DNA from: Prado023 sp963774745
GTDB taxonomy: Bacteria > Actinomycetota > Actinomycetes > S36-B12 > CAIYMF01
Length of the DNA: 64,000 bases
Assembly (NCBI GenBank): GCA_963774745.1
Contig: CAVZGE010000003.1
Coordinates: 372,001-436,000 of the forward strand
Direction of reading: 5' to 3'
The notes beneath the pieces are model-generated. The model had not been told where the DNA came from and ran no database searches. It saw nothing but the letters and a program-made list of their open reading frames with translations. The translations under genes and the position numbers were made by a program. Shown piece after piece: positions 53,979 to 61,934 of the stretch (its first letter is position 1; the number at the start of each line of letters is the position of its first letter).

Positions 53979-54854
53979 TCACCCGATTTGCGGGGTCAGG
54001 CGACCGCTGGCCCAGCGCTGTCCCACGGTGTAGCCCAGCGAGTTGTAGACAGCCCGGGCCGATCGGTTCGCGGCGTGCATCCCCAGGGTCACCGCGGGCG
54101 CACCCTCGGCCAGCGCATCGCGGGTCAGCCGGGCGCACAGGTCGCGGGACAGTCCCCGGCCGCGCCAGTCCGGGTGGGTGGCCACCGACCCGAGGTGCGG
54201 GATCCCGGATCGCATCGAGGTGACCGCGGCGATGGCCACGATCGCGTCGGGTGAGTGCCGCTCGGCCGGGGACGGGGCACCGGGGTCGAGCGCATCCGGG
54301 GGCCTGCCGGCGCTGGCGGGCCCGCCGGCGTCGACCGCGCCGGCCTCGATGGCCCACCAGCCGCGGATCCGTGGGTCACCCGGGCGGATCATGGCGTCCG
54401 GCGATGCGATCGCGAGAAGTGCGGGGATCCGTGGGTCGTCCGCGGCCAGGGGCACCACCAGGCCCTCCCCGGCCCGGGCAGCCGGGGCGCTCGTGGTGAA
54501 CCACCAGTCCCATTCCCAGTGCTCCACCGGACGCATCCGCTCCGGCAGGCCGGCGAATGCGCGGCGCTCGACGGTGATCCCCTCGGGCAGCCCCCCGTCG
54601 TCGGCCAGCGCGACGACGCACCGGGTCACGGCCGCGGGGTCCGGGCCCATGGCGATGATCCACGGCCGGTCCCACGTGGCGTGCAGGGAGCGCCACGCGA
54701 CGCCGCCGGGCTCGACGTGCACGGCGGCCACCACGTCCAGGCGTGCGCCCACCTGCAGGTAGGCCCGGGCGCCGGTGTCCGTGGCCGGCACGGACGAGCG
54801 GATCAGGTCGGCCAGCGCGGGGTCGGGGGGATGGGTGCTCACGGTGCCTATCAT
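53979..54854 (-). CDS. GNAT-family N-acetyltransferase
   Basis: This 291-residue protein ends in a GNAT domain (about 200-291) with the acetyl-CoA loop SVATHPDWRGRGLSRDLCAR and VTLGMHAANRSARAVYNSLG. The N-terminal 190 residues are a degenerate GNAT-like half of unknown role. The acceptor is unknown. ATG 54854 is given; GTG 54842 (MSTHPPDPALADLIRSS) is an alternative with a CATGAT hexamer 7 nt upstream. The gene is divergent from rarA; the two starts are only 6 bp apart, so their promoters overlap. Confidence 0.8.
   Translation of the reverse strand: MIGTVSTHPPDPALADLIRSSVPATDTGARAYLQVGARLDVVAAVHVEPGGVAWRSLHATWDRPWIIAMGPDPAAVTRCVVALADDGGLPEGITVERRAFAGLPERMRPVEHWEWDWWFTTSAPAARAGEGLVVPLAADDPRIPALLAIASPDAMIRPGDPRIRGWWAIEAGAVDAGGPASAGRPPDALDPGAPSPAERHSPDAIVAIAAVTSMRSGIPHLGSVATHPDWRGRGLSRDLCARLTRDALAEGAPAVTLGMHAANRSARAVYNSLGYTVGQRWASGRLTPQIG
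54849..54854 (+). promoter_or_regulatory. -10 hexamer of a leaderless rarA promoter
   Basis: TATCAT ends 6 nt before GTG 54861. It overlaps the first codons of the divergent acetyltransferase gene if that starts at 54854. Confidence 0.45.
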
Positions 54855-54860
54855 GGCCGC

Positions 54861-56276
54861 GTGCCCGGCCCGACCCGTACGACCCCCTCAGGCCCGTCGC
54901 TGTTCGACGCCCCGGGACTGGGCGAGCGCTCGGTGGATGCCACCGCACCCCTGGCTGTCCGGATGCGGCCCAGGGACCTGTCCGAGCTCGTCGGTCAGGG
55001 GGACCTCGTCGCGCCGGGCTCCCCGCTGCGCCGGCTCATCGACGGCTCGGGTGCCAGCTCGGTGATCCTGTGGGGCCCGCCGGGGACCGGCAAGACCACG
55101 ATCGCGTCCCTGGTGAGCCGTGCTGCGGGCCGGCGGTTCGTCGAGATGAGTGCGGTCACCGCGGGGGTCAAGGACGTCCGCGCCGCGATCGACACCGCCC
55201 GGATGTCCGGCGTGCCGACCGTGCTGTTCATCGACGAGGTGCACCGGTTCACCCGCACCCAGCAGGACGCGCTGCTGCCCGGTGTCGAGAACGGGTGGGT
55301 CACGCTGGTCGCGGCCACCACCGAGAACCCGAGCTTCTCCGTGGTCTCCCCCCTGCTGTCGCGGTCGCTGCTGCTGACCCTGAGCTCGCTGACCGACGAG
55401 CAGGTCGGCGAGCTGCTCGACCGGGCGGTCGAGGATCCCAGGGGCCTGGCCGCGCGGGTCACGTTGGCCCCGGAGGCGCGTGCCGACCTCATCCGCTACT
55501 CCGGCGGGGATGCCCGCCGGGCGCTGACCTACCTCGAGGCCGCCGCCGAGGGGGTTGAGGGCATCTCCCGCGCACAGGCGCACGGAGCGACGGACGGCGC
55601 TGCGTCCGCGCCGGACGATGCCGCAGCCACCCCGTTGCCGGTGGTCACCGCCGAGCACGTCGGGGTCGCCGTGCAGCGGGCGCTCGTCCGCTACGACCGC
55701 ACCGGGGACCAGCACTACGACGTGATCTCGGCCTTCATCAAGAGCGTGCGGGGCAGCGACGTGGACGCCGCCCTGCACTACCTGGCCCGGATGATCGAGG
55801 CGGGCGAGGACCCGCGGTTCATCGCCCGCCGACTGGTGATCCTGGCCAGCGAGGACATCGGGCTGGCAGACCCCAGCGCGCTGGGGGTCGCCACGGCGGC
55901 CATGACGTCCGCGGCCCAGATCGGGCTCCCCGAGGCACGGCTGCCACTGGCGCAGGCCACGATCCACCTGGCCCTGGCCCCGAAGTCCAACGCCGTCATC
56001 CGGGCCATCGACGCCGCGCAGGCCGACGTCCGCGCTGGTCGGGTGGGGCCGGTGCCCGCCCACCTGCGCGACGGCCACTACCCGAACGCCGCCGCACTGG
56101 GCGTGGTCGGCTACCGCTACCCGCACGACGACCCGTCGGGTGTCCTGGCCCAGCAGTACGCGCCGGACCAGGTCGTCGGGCGGCACTACTACGAGCCGGG
56201 CGGCCACGGTGCCGAGGCCCGGCTGGCCGAGGTGCTGGCCCGGCTGCGCGAGGCGCTGCGCCCGGGTCCGGGGTAG
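54861..56276 (+). CDS. rarA: Replication-associated recombination AAA+ ATPase RarA (MgsA)
   Basis: This 471-residue AAA+ protein acts at stalled replication forks. Before the core is a PIP-box-like QSLF relative (PSGPSLFDAPGLGE), then LAVRMRPRDLSELVGQ. Walker A is LWGPPGTGKTTIAS, Walker B TVLFIDEVHRF, and sensor 1 LVAATTENPSFSV. The C-terminal tetramerisation domain contains GDQHYDVISAFIKSVRGSDV, DPRFIARRLVILASEDIGLA and YPNAAALGVVGYRYPHD. A small insertion (AQAHGATDGAASAPDDAAAT) interrupts the lid region. GTG 54861 fits the -10 box. A strong terminator follows at once. Confidence 0.93.
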   Translation: MPGPTRTTPSGPSLFDAPGLGERSVDATAPLAVRMRPRDLSELVGQGDLVAPGSPLRRLIDGSGASSVILWGPPGTGKTTIASLVSRAAGRRFVEMSAVTAGVKDVRAAIDTARMSGVPTVLFIDEVHRFTRTQQDALLPGVENGWVTLVAATTENPSFSVVSPLLSRSLLLTLSSLTDEQVGELLDRAVEDPRGLAARVTLAPEARADLIRYSGGDARRALTYLEAAAEGVEGISRAQAHGATDGAASAPDDAAATPLPVVTAEHVGVAVQRALVRYDRTGDQHYDVISAFIKSVRGSDVDAALHYLARMIEAGEDPRFIARRLVILASEDIGLADPSALGVATAAMTSAAQIGLPEARLPLAQATIHLALAPKSNAVIRAIDAAQADVRAGRVGPVPAHLRDGHYPNAAALGVVGYRYPHDDPSGVLAQQYAPDQVVGRHYYEPGGHGAEARLAEVLARLREALRPGPG

Positions 56277-56318
56277 TGCTGTCGATTCCGACCCTGCAAC
56301 GGTCGGAATCGACAGCAC
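56276..56318 (+). terminator. Terminator after rarA
   Basis: The arms 56276-56293 (GTGCTGTCGATTCCGACC) and 56301-56318 are perfect reverse complements over 18 bp with a 7-nt loop, overlapping the last base of the rarA stop codon. Confidence 0.75.
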
Positions 56319-56362
56319 AAGGCCCGGCACCCGTCGATTCGGTGCGCTGGCGCGCTTCGGAA

Positions 56363-56368
56363 TAGGGT
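56363..56368 (+). promoter_or_regulatory. -10 hexamer of a leaderless promoter before the alaS operon
   Basis: TAGGGT ends 7 nt before ATG 56376 of the small protein gene; no ribosome site is seen. Confidence 0.5.
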
Positions 56369-56375
56369 CTGGCGC

Positions 56376-56684
56376 ATGAGTAGGACCTTCTGGATGGTGG
56401 TGGGCGCCGTGGGCGGAGTCGTGGCCTACCGCAAGGGCACCCAGGCTGCTGCCCGCGCAAAGGAGCTGGGCCCGCTCGGCTCGGCGCAGGTCGCCGCCCA
56501 GACGACCAGCAAGCTGGCCGGGAGGACCGCCAACGGGCTCGGACGCCTGGCCGACGCCAAGGCGCGTCGCGAGGGCCGCCTGCTCACCGGCACCGCGCAG
56601 GAGGTCACCACCGCGCTGCCGCCCGCTGACTGGGTACCGGCTCCCGCACCCACTCCCGCACCGACGAGGAACAGCCGCCCATGA
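56376..56684 (+). CDS. Small hypothetical protein with N-terminal membrane segment
   Basis: This 102-residue protein starts with a short hydrophobic stretch (MSRTFWMVVGAVGGVVAYRK), followed by a basic helical region (GLGRLADAKARREGRLLTG) and a proline-rich end. I do not recognise its family with certainty; small proteins of this kind precede alaS in many actinobacteria. The TGA overlaps the alaS ATG (ATGA), so it heads the alaS operon. Confidence 0.75.
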   Translation: MSRTFWMVVGAVGGVVAYRKGTQAAARAKELGPLGSAQVAAQTTSKLAGRTANGLGRLADAKARREGRLLTGTAQEVTTALPPADWVPAPAPTPAPTRNSRP

Positions 56685-59365
56685 GCATGGACCAGATGGA
56701 CTCCGCCGAGATCCGCCGGCGCTTCCTGGACTTCTTCGCCACGCGCGGGCACACGCCCGTCCCGAGCGCGAGCCTGCTGCTCGACGACCCGACGCTGCTG
56801 TTCGTCAATGCCGGCATGGTCCCGTTCAAGCCGTACTTCCTCGGCCAGGCGACTCCGCCGTACCCCCGGGCCACCAGCGTGCAGAAGTGCGTGCGAACCC
56901 TGGACATCGAGGAGGTCGGCAGGACCACGAGGCATGCCTCCTTCTTCCAGATGGCCGGCAACTTCTCCTTCGGCGACTACTTCAAGGCCGGGGCGATCCC
57001 GCTGGCGTGGGAGCTGCTCACCGGGTCGGTGTCCAACGGGGGCTACGGGTTCCCCGAGGAGAAGCTCTGGGTCACGGTCCTCGGCGACGACGAGGAGGCC
57101 ATCGACATCTGGCACACCATCGCCGGGGTGCCGATGGAGCGCATCCAGCGCCGTGGCCTGAAGGACAACTACTGGCACATGGGGGTTCCGGGTCCGGGCG
57201 GCCCCTGCTCGGAGATCTACTTCGATCGCGGGCCGGAGCACGGTCGCGAGGGTGGGCCGGAGGCCGACGAGGACCGCTACCTCGAGGTCTGGAACCTGGT
57301 GTTCATGCAGTCCGAGCTCACCGAGGTGCGGACCAAGGTCGACTTCGACATCCGTGGCGACCTGCCGAACAAGAACATCGACACCGGAATGGGCCTCGAG
57401 CGCATGGCGGCCCTGCTGCAGGGCGTGGACAACATCTACGAGATCGACACCACGAAGCACATCCTCGACCGGGCGATGGCGCTGTCGGGGGCGAAGTACG
57501 GCGCGGTGCACAAGACCGACGTCGACCTCCGGGTGGTCGCCGACCACGCCCGCACGTGCGCGTTCCTCATCGGTGACGGGGTGCTCCCGGGCAACGAGGG
57601 CCGTGGCTACGTTCTGCGCCGGATCATGCGTCGCGTCGTGCAGAAGATGCGGCTGCTGGGCGCCCAGGACCCGTCGATGGGCGAGCTGGTCGGTGCGGCG
57701 ATCGAGGCCATGGGCCCGCAGTACCCCGAGCTGGTCGATGCCGCCGGGCGGATCACGTCGATCTCCGTCGGTGAGGAGGCCTCCTTCCTGGAGACCCTCG
57801 GCCGCGGCACGACCCTGCTCGACACCGCCGTGAGCAGGGTGAAGTCCGCCGGCAGCACGGTCCTGCCCGGTGACCAGGTGTTCGCCCTGCACGACACCTA
57901 CGGCTTCCCGTTCGAGATCACCCTCGAGATGGCTGCCGAGGCCGGCGTCGAGGTCGACGCGGCCGGGTTCCGTCGGCTGATGACCGAGCAGAAGGAGCGG
58001 GCCAAGGCCGATGCCCGGGTCCGCAAGGCCGGGCTCACCCCGGCCACCGTCTACCGCGAGGTCATGGACTCCTCCGGTGTCACCGACTTCACCGGCTACA
58101 CCGAGGTGGTCAGCGAGGGCGTCCTGCGGGGCCTGCTCGTCGACGGCCAGTCCGTTGCCGCGGCCGGACCGGGCACGCACGTCGAGGCGATCCTGGACCG
58201 CACCCCGTTCTACGCCGAGGGCGGCGGCCAGATCGGCGACCAGGGCCGCATCCGCCTCGCGGACGGCACGCTGCTGGAGGTCTACGACGTCCAGCAGCCG
58301 GTCCCGGGGCTCTTCGTCCACCGCGCATCCGTGGCCGACGGGCAGGCGGAGGTCGGCGTGGGCGCGATCGGCGAGGTCGACCTCCCGCGTCGGCTGGCCA
58401 TCTCCCGGGCGCACACCGCCACCCACATGATCCACAAGGCGTTCCGCGAGATCCTCGGCGAGACCGCCACCCAGATGGGCTCGGAGAACTCACCGGGCCG
58501 CCTGCGGTTCGACTTCCCGAACCCCGCACCCGTCCCGCACTCGGTGATGAACGACGTCGAGGACCGGGTGAACACCCTGCTGCTCGACGACCTGGAGGTC
58601 ACCGCCCAGTACATGAGCCAGGAGGAGGCGCGCGCGATCGGTGCCATGGCGCTGTTCGGCGAGAAGTACGGCGACAGCGTGCGGGTCGTGTCGGTCGGCG
58701 ACTGGGCGCGCGAGCTGTGCGGTGGCACCCACACAGCCAGGTCGGGACAGCTCGGCGTGGTCAAGTTCCTGTCCGAGGCCTCCATCGGCTCGGGCGTGCG
58801 CCGCATCGAGGCACTGGTCGGGGCGGATGCGTACCGGCACCTCGCCCGTGAGCACATCCTGGTCAGCAACCTCGCGCAGATGGTCAAGGCCAGGCCCGAG
58901 GAGCTCACCGACCGCATCGGTGGCCTGCTGGACAGGCTCAAGGACGCCGAGGCCACGATCGCGAAGATGCGCAAGGCGACCGTCATGGCCAACATCGAGG
59001 GCATCATCGGGATGCGCCACGACATCGGTGGCACCCGGGTCTGGACGTACTCGCTGCCCGACGGGTCGACCGCCGGGGATCTCCGTGAGGCGACGAACGC
59101 CGCCCTGCAGATGGTCGCCACCGATTTCCCGGTGGTCCTGGTGGGGGCCGCTGTCGATGCTGCCAAGGTCTCCCTGCTGGTCACGGTCAACCCGATCGGG
59201 CAGGAGGCCGGCCTGAGCGCCCGGGACATCCTGGCCGCAGCCCTTCCGGCGGTGGACGGCCGCGGTGGCGGGAAGGCCGACGCCGCCCAGGGGGGCGGCT
59301 CCCGTCCCGAGGGCGTCGAGGCCGCCCTGGAGGCTGCTCGCGAGTACCTGGCGGCCCGCGCGTAG
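56681..59365 (+). CDS. alaS: Alanine--tRNA ligase
   Basis: This 894-residue class II synthetase charges and proofreads tRNA-Ala. The aminoacylation domain starts with IRRRFLDFFATRGHTPVPSA and contains FVNAGMVPFKPYFLG, GMGLERMAALLQG and NEGRGYVLRRIMRR. The editing domain has the zinc ligands HTATH (His578, His582), Cys680 and His684 (LCGGTHT). The C-terminal DHHA1-type domain has a Gly-rich segment RGGGKADAAQGGG. The ATG overlaps the upstream small gene; the stop overlaps ruvX. Confidence 0.96.
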   Translation: MSMDQMDSAEIRRRFLDFFATRGHTPVPSASLLLDDPTLLFVNAGMVPFKPYFLGQATPPYPRATSVQKCVRTLDIEEVGRTTRHASFFQMAGNFSFGDYFKAGAIPLAWELLTGSVSNGGYGFPEEKLWVTVLGDDEEAIDIWHTIAGVPMERIQRRGLKDNYWHMGVPGPGGPCSEIYFDRGPEHGREGGPEADEDRYLEVWNLVFMQSELTEVRTKVDFDIRGDLPNKNIDTGMGLERMAALLQGVDNIYEIDTTKHILDRAMALSGAKYGAVHKTDVDLRVVADHARTCAFLIGDGVLPGNEGRGYVLRRIMRRVVQKMRLLGAQDPSMGELVGAAIEAMGPQYPELVDAAGRITSISVGEEASFLETLGRGTTLLDTAVSRVKSAGSTVLPGDQVFALHDTYGFPFEITLEMAAEAGVEVDAAGFRRLMTEQKERAKADARVRKAGLTPATVYREVMDSSGVTDFTGYTEVVSEGVLRGLLVDGQSVAAAGPGTHVEAILDRTPFYAEGGGQIGDQGRIRLADGTLLEVYDVQQPVPGLFVHRASVADGQAEVGVGAIGEVDLPRRLAISRAHTATHMIHKAFREILGETATQMGSENSPGRLRFDFPNPAPVPHSVMNDVEDRVNTLLLDDLEVTAQYMSQEEARAIGAMALFGEKYGDSVRVVSVGDWARELCGGTHTARSGQLGVVKFLSEASIGSGVRRIEALVGADAYRHLAREHILVSNLAQMVKARPEELTDRIGGLLDRLKDAEATIAKMRKATVMANIEGIIGMRHDIGGTRVWTYSLPDGSTAGDLREATNAALQMVATDFPVVLVGAAVDAAKVSLLVTVNPIGQEAGLSARDILAAALPAVDGRGGGKADAAQGGGSRPEGVEAALEAAREYLAARA

Positions 59366-59817
59366 TGCGTGCGGGCACCAGGATCGGGATCGACGTCGGC
59401 TCGGTGCGGATCGGCGTGGCGCGCACCGACCCGTCGGCGCTGCTCGCCGTCCCGGTCGAGACGGTGGCTCGCGGCGAGGGCGACCTCGCCCGGATCGCCG
59501 AGCTGGTCGTCGAGCATGACGCGGTCGAGGTCGTCGTGGGGCTGCCGCTGGCACTGTCGGGCCGGCCGGGCCAGGCGGCCGCACTGGCCCGGGAGTTCGC
59601 CGAGCGGCTGGTGCCCGTGGTGGCGCCCGTTCCCGTGCGACTCGTCGACGAGCGGCTGTCCACCGTGTCCGCGACCCGGGACCTGCGGGCCGCCGGGCGG
59701 TCGGCGCGCAGCAGCCGCGGCGTCGTGGATCAAGCGGCCGCCGTGGTGATCGTCCAATACGCTGTGGACCGTGAGCGCGCGACCGGCGTCGCGCCCGGGA
59801 TCCTCGTTCAGGAGTGA
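59365..59817 (+). CDS. ruvX: Putative pre-16S rRNA nuclease RuvX/YqgF
   Basis: This 150-residue RNase H-fold protein has IGIDVGSVRIGVARTDPSA with the first Asp, VVVGLPLALSGRPGQAA, and the late RLVDERLSTVSATRDL and RGVVDQAAAVVIVQYAV. It is thought to process the 5' end of 16S rRNA. GTG 59365 shares its first base with the alaS stop. The end of the gene provides the AGGAG used by mltG. Confidence 0.92.
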   Translation: MRAGTRIGIDVGSVRIGVARTDPSALLAVPVETVARGEGDLARIAELVVEHDAVEVVVGLPLALSGRPGQAAALAREFAERLVPVVAPVPVRLVDERLSTVSATRDLRAAGRSARSSRGVVDQAAAVVIVQYAVDRERATGVAPGILVQE

Positions 59818-59818
59818 G

Positions 59819-60940
59819 ATGAGCAACCTCGGCCTGCAGATGTCGTCGGACAGCCGCCCGCCCGAGGGGCCCCGGCACCGCGGCCGCTCCTGGATCGCGA
59901 TCCTCCTGAGCCTTGGCGTGCTCGCCGTGATCGGTCTCGGAGTGAAGTTCGCGATCGAGAACATCCCGGACTTCGGCGGGCCGGCGGACTACGTCGGGGA
60001 GGGGACCGACCCGGTCGAGGCGAGGGTCGAGGAGGGCCAGACGTTGGCCGAGATCGGCCGCACCCTCAAGGACCTGGGCGTGGTGGCGTCGGTGGACGCG
60101 TGGCTGGAGGCGGCCGCGAAGGAGCCCAAGTCCAAGACCATCGGGCCCGGCGTGTACGACATGCGCAAGGAGATGAGCGCCCAGGCGGCGGTGGAGCGGA
60201 TGATCGATCCGGACGCACGGATCACCGACAAGCTGCTGCTGCGCGAGGGCCTGCGGTTCACCCAGAGCATCGAGACGATCGCCACGGCCACCGGCATCTC
60301 GAAGAAGAAGCTGGTGGCAGCCTCCGAGGGCGGCAGGATCGGGTTGCCCAAGTACGCCGAGGACAACGCCGAGGGCTTCCTGTTCCCCGCCACCTACGAG
60401 CTGGAGAAGGGCGAGTCGGCCACCGACGTCCTGTCCCGGCTGGTCGAACGATGGGACCAGGCGGCAGCGAACGTGGGCCTCGAGGCAGGGGCCACGGAGA
60501 ACGACATCACGCCGTACGAGGCACTGATCATCGCGAGCCTGGTGCAGGCCGAGGGTCATCCCGAGGACTTCGACAAGGTGGCCCGGGTCATCTACAACCG
60601 TCTCGACCCGGCAACCTGGGGCGGCACGTACGGGCTGCTGCAGATGGACGCCACCATCAACTACGCCCTGGACAAGTCCGAGATCAACCTCACGACCGAG
60701 GAGCTGCAGAGCACCGAGTCCCCGTTCAACACCTACAAGTACCCAGGGCTGCCACCGACCCCGATCAACTCGCCCGGTGAGGCGGCCATGCAGGCGGCGG
60801 TGAACCCGGCCGACGGCGACTGGCTGTACTACGTGACGGTCAACCCGGACAGCGGCGAGACCAAGTTCACCGCCAACTACGACGAGTTCCTCGGGTTCAA
60901 GGCCGAGCTGAGCGCGTGGCTGGCCGCGAACCCGAAGTGA
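59819..60940 (+). CDS. mltG: Endolytic transglycosylase MltG
   Basis: This 373-residue peptidoglycan lytic enzyme cleaves nascent glycan strands at the membrane. One membrane segment (about residues 24-44, SWIAILLSLGVLAVIGLG) precedes a LysM-like domain (ARVEEGQTLAEIGRTLKDLG) and the YceG catalytic domain. The catalytic Glu is in IIASLVQAEGHPEDFDKVAR, followed by VIYNRLDPATWGG, LLQMDATINYAL and FNTYKYPGLPPTPINSPG. ATG 59819 comes right after the ruvX stop with CAGGAG inside ruvX. Its TGA overlaps aroE. Confidence 0.93.
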   Translation: MSNLGLQMSSDSRPPEGPRHRGRSWIAILLSLGVLAVIGLGVKFAIENIPDFGGPADYVGEGTDPVEARVEEGQTLAEIGRTLKDLGVVASVDAWLEAAAKEPKSKTIGPGVYDMRKEMSAQAAVERMIDPDARITDKLLLREGLRFTQSIETIATATGISKKKLVAASEGGRIGLPKYAEDNAEGFLFPATYELEKGESATDVLSRLVERWDQAAANVGLEAGATENDITPYEALIIASLVQAEGHPEDFDKVARVIYNRLDPATWGGTYGLLQMDATINYALDKSEINLTTEELQSTESPFNTYKYPGLPPTPINSPGEAAMQAAVNPADGDWLYYVTVNPDSGETKFTANYDEFLGFKAELSAWLAANPK

Positions 60941-61791
60941 CCGGACCGCAGGGCCGGCGGCGGGCCGCGGTGCTGGGCAGCCCGATCGCCCACAGCCTCT
61001 CCCCGGTGCTGCATCGTGCGGCCCACGCCCAGCTCGGCCTGGACTGGACCTACGACGCCATCGAGGTGGACGAGCGCGGGCTGCCCGGCTTCCTGGCATC
61101 GTGCGGCCCGGACTGGGCCGGGCTGTCGCTGACCATGCCGCTCAAGCGTGCCGTCCTGCCGTTCCTCGACAGTGCCAGCGAGCTGGTCGGCGTCGTCGGC
61201 GGGGCCAACACGGTGGTCTTCGGCCCCGGGGGTCTCAGCGGCCACAACACCGATGTGGTCGGGATCGTGGGGGCCCTGGCCGGCATCGGCGCGCGGCCCG
61301 GAGCGGCGATGGTGCTGGGCGGGGGCGCCACCGCAGCGTCCGCGCTCGCGGCGCTGGCCCGGCTGGGATGCTCGAGCGTCACGGTGTGCGCCCGCCGACC
61401 CGAGGCTGCCGGCGAGCTCGCCGGGGTCGCCGACCGGTTGGGGCTGGACCTGGTCGTGCGCGGATGGCCCGATCGGCTCCCGTCGCGCGCGCAGGCGCCG
61501 ATCGTGGTGTGCACGGTCCCGGCGGCTGCCGGGGCAGCGCTGGTCGGCGGGATCCCGCGGGAACCGGGCTGGCTGCTCGACGTCTCCTACGCCCCGTGGC
61601 CGCCGGTCCTGGTCCGCGCCTGGATCGCCGCGGGAGGTCGGGCGGTCGCCGGCGACGAGATGCTGCTGCTCCAGGCCGTCGAGCAGGTGACGCTGATGAC
61701 GGGGATGGTCCCCGACGTCGCGACCATGCGCAGCGCCTTGAGGGCTGAACTCGAATGGAGCAGGCAGACTCAAGCCGCTGAGGGCTCCTGA
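60937..61791 (+). CDS. aroE: Shikimate dehydrogenase
   Basis: This 284-residue NADP-dependent enzyme reduces 3-dehydroshikimate in aromatic amino acid synthesis. The N-terminal substrate domain has VLGSPIAHSLSPVLHRAAH, the catalytic Lys70 in LTMPLKRAV and Asp106 in GHNTDVVG. The Rossmann domain has MVLGGGATAASALAALARLG. The C-terminal DEMLLLQAVEQ segment is present. GTG 60937 overlaps the mltG stop (GTGA). Other shikimate genes are not in the window. Confidence 0.94.
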   Translation: MTGPQGRRRAAVLGSPIAHSLSPVLHRAAHAQLGLDWTYDAIEVDERGLPGFLASCGPDWAGLSLTMPLKRAVLPFLDSASELVGVVGGANTVVFGPGGLSGHNTDVVGIVGALAGIGARPGAAMVLGGGATAASALAALARLGCSSVTVCARRPEAAGELAGVADRLGLDLVVRGWPDRLPSRAQAPIVVCTVPAAAGAALVGGIPREPGWLLDVSYAPWPPVLVRAWIAAGGRAVAGDEMLLLQAVEQVTLMTGMVPDVATMRSALRAELEWSRQTQAAEGS

Positions 61792-61841
61792 CGATTCTGC
61801 AGCCGAGGAGTGGGGCTGGCCCACGCCTATGCATCCGGTGA

Positions 61842-61906
61842 GGGTCCCATGGAGCACGTGGCAGCGATGAGCGTTCCGCTCGATCGCCGCGCTGCCCGTC
61901 GGACCC
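61842..61906 (+). other. Nested inverted repeats in the leader of the pilus-locus gene
   Basis: Three nested perfect arms occur in the 143-bp gap before the DUF4388 gene: GGGTCC (61842-61847) with GGACCC (61901-61906), GGCAGCG (61860-61866) with CGCTGCC (61890-61896), and GAGCG-TTC-CGCTC (61869-61881). They could fold into one long imperfect stem 28 nt before the ATG. It does not match any riboswitch I know, and GC-rich DNA makes short stems by chance. Confidence 0.35.
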
Positions 61907-61934
61907 CTCCGGGCACCCCAGGAAGGCCGACACG

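Noticed and set aside
61792..61934. A cyclic-di-GMP (GEMM) riboswitch before the pilus genes
   Set aside because: The conserved GEMM core and its tetraloop-receptor pattern are not present; only generic stems are seen.
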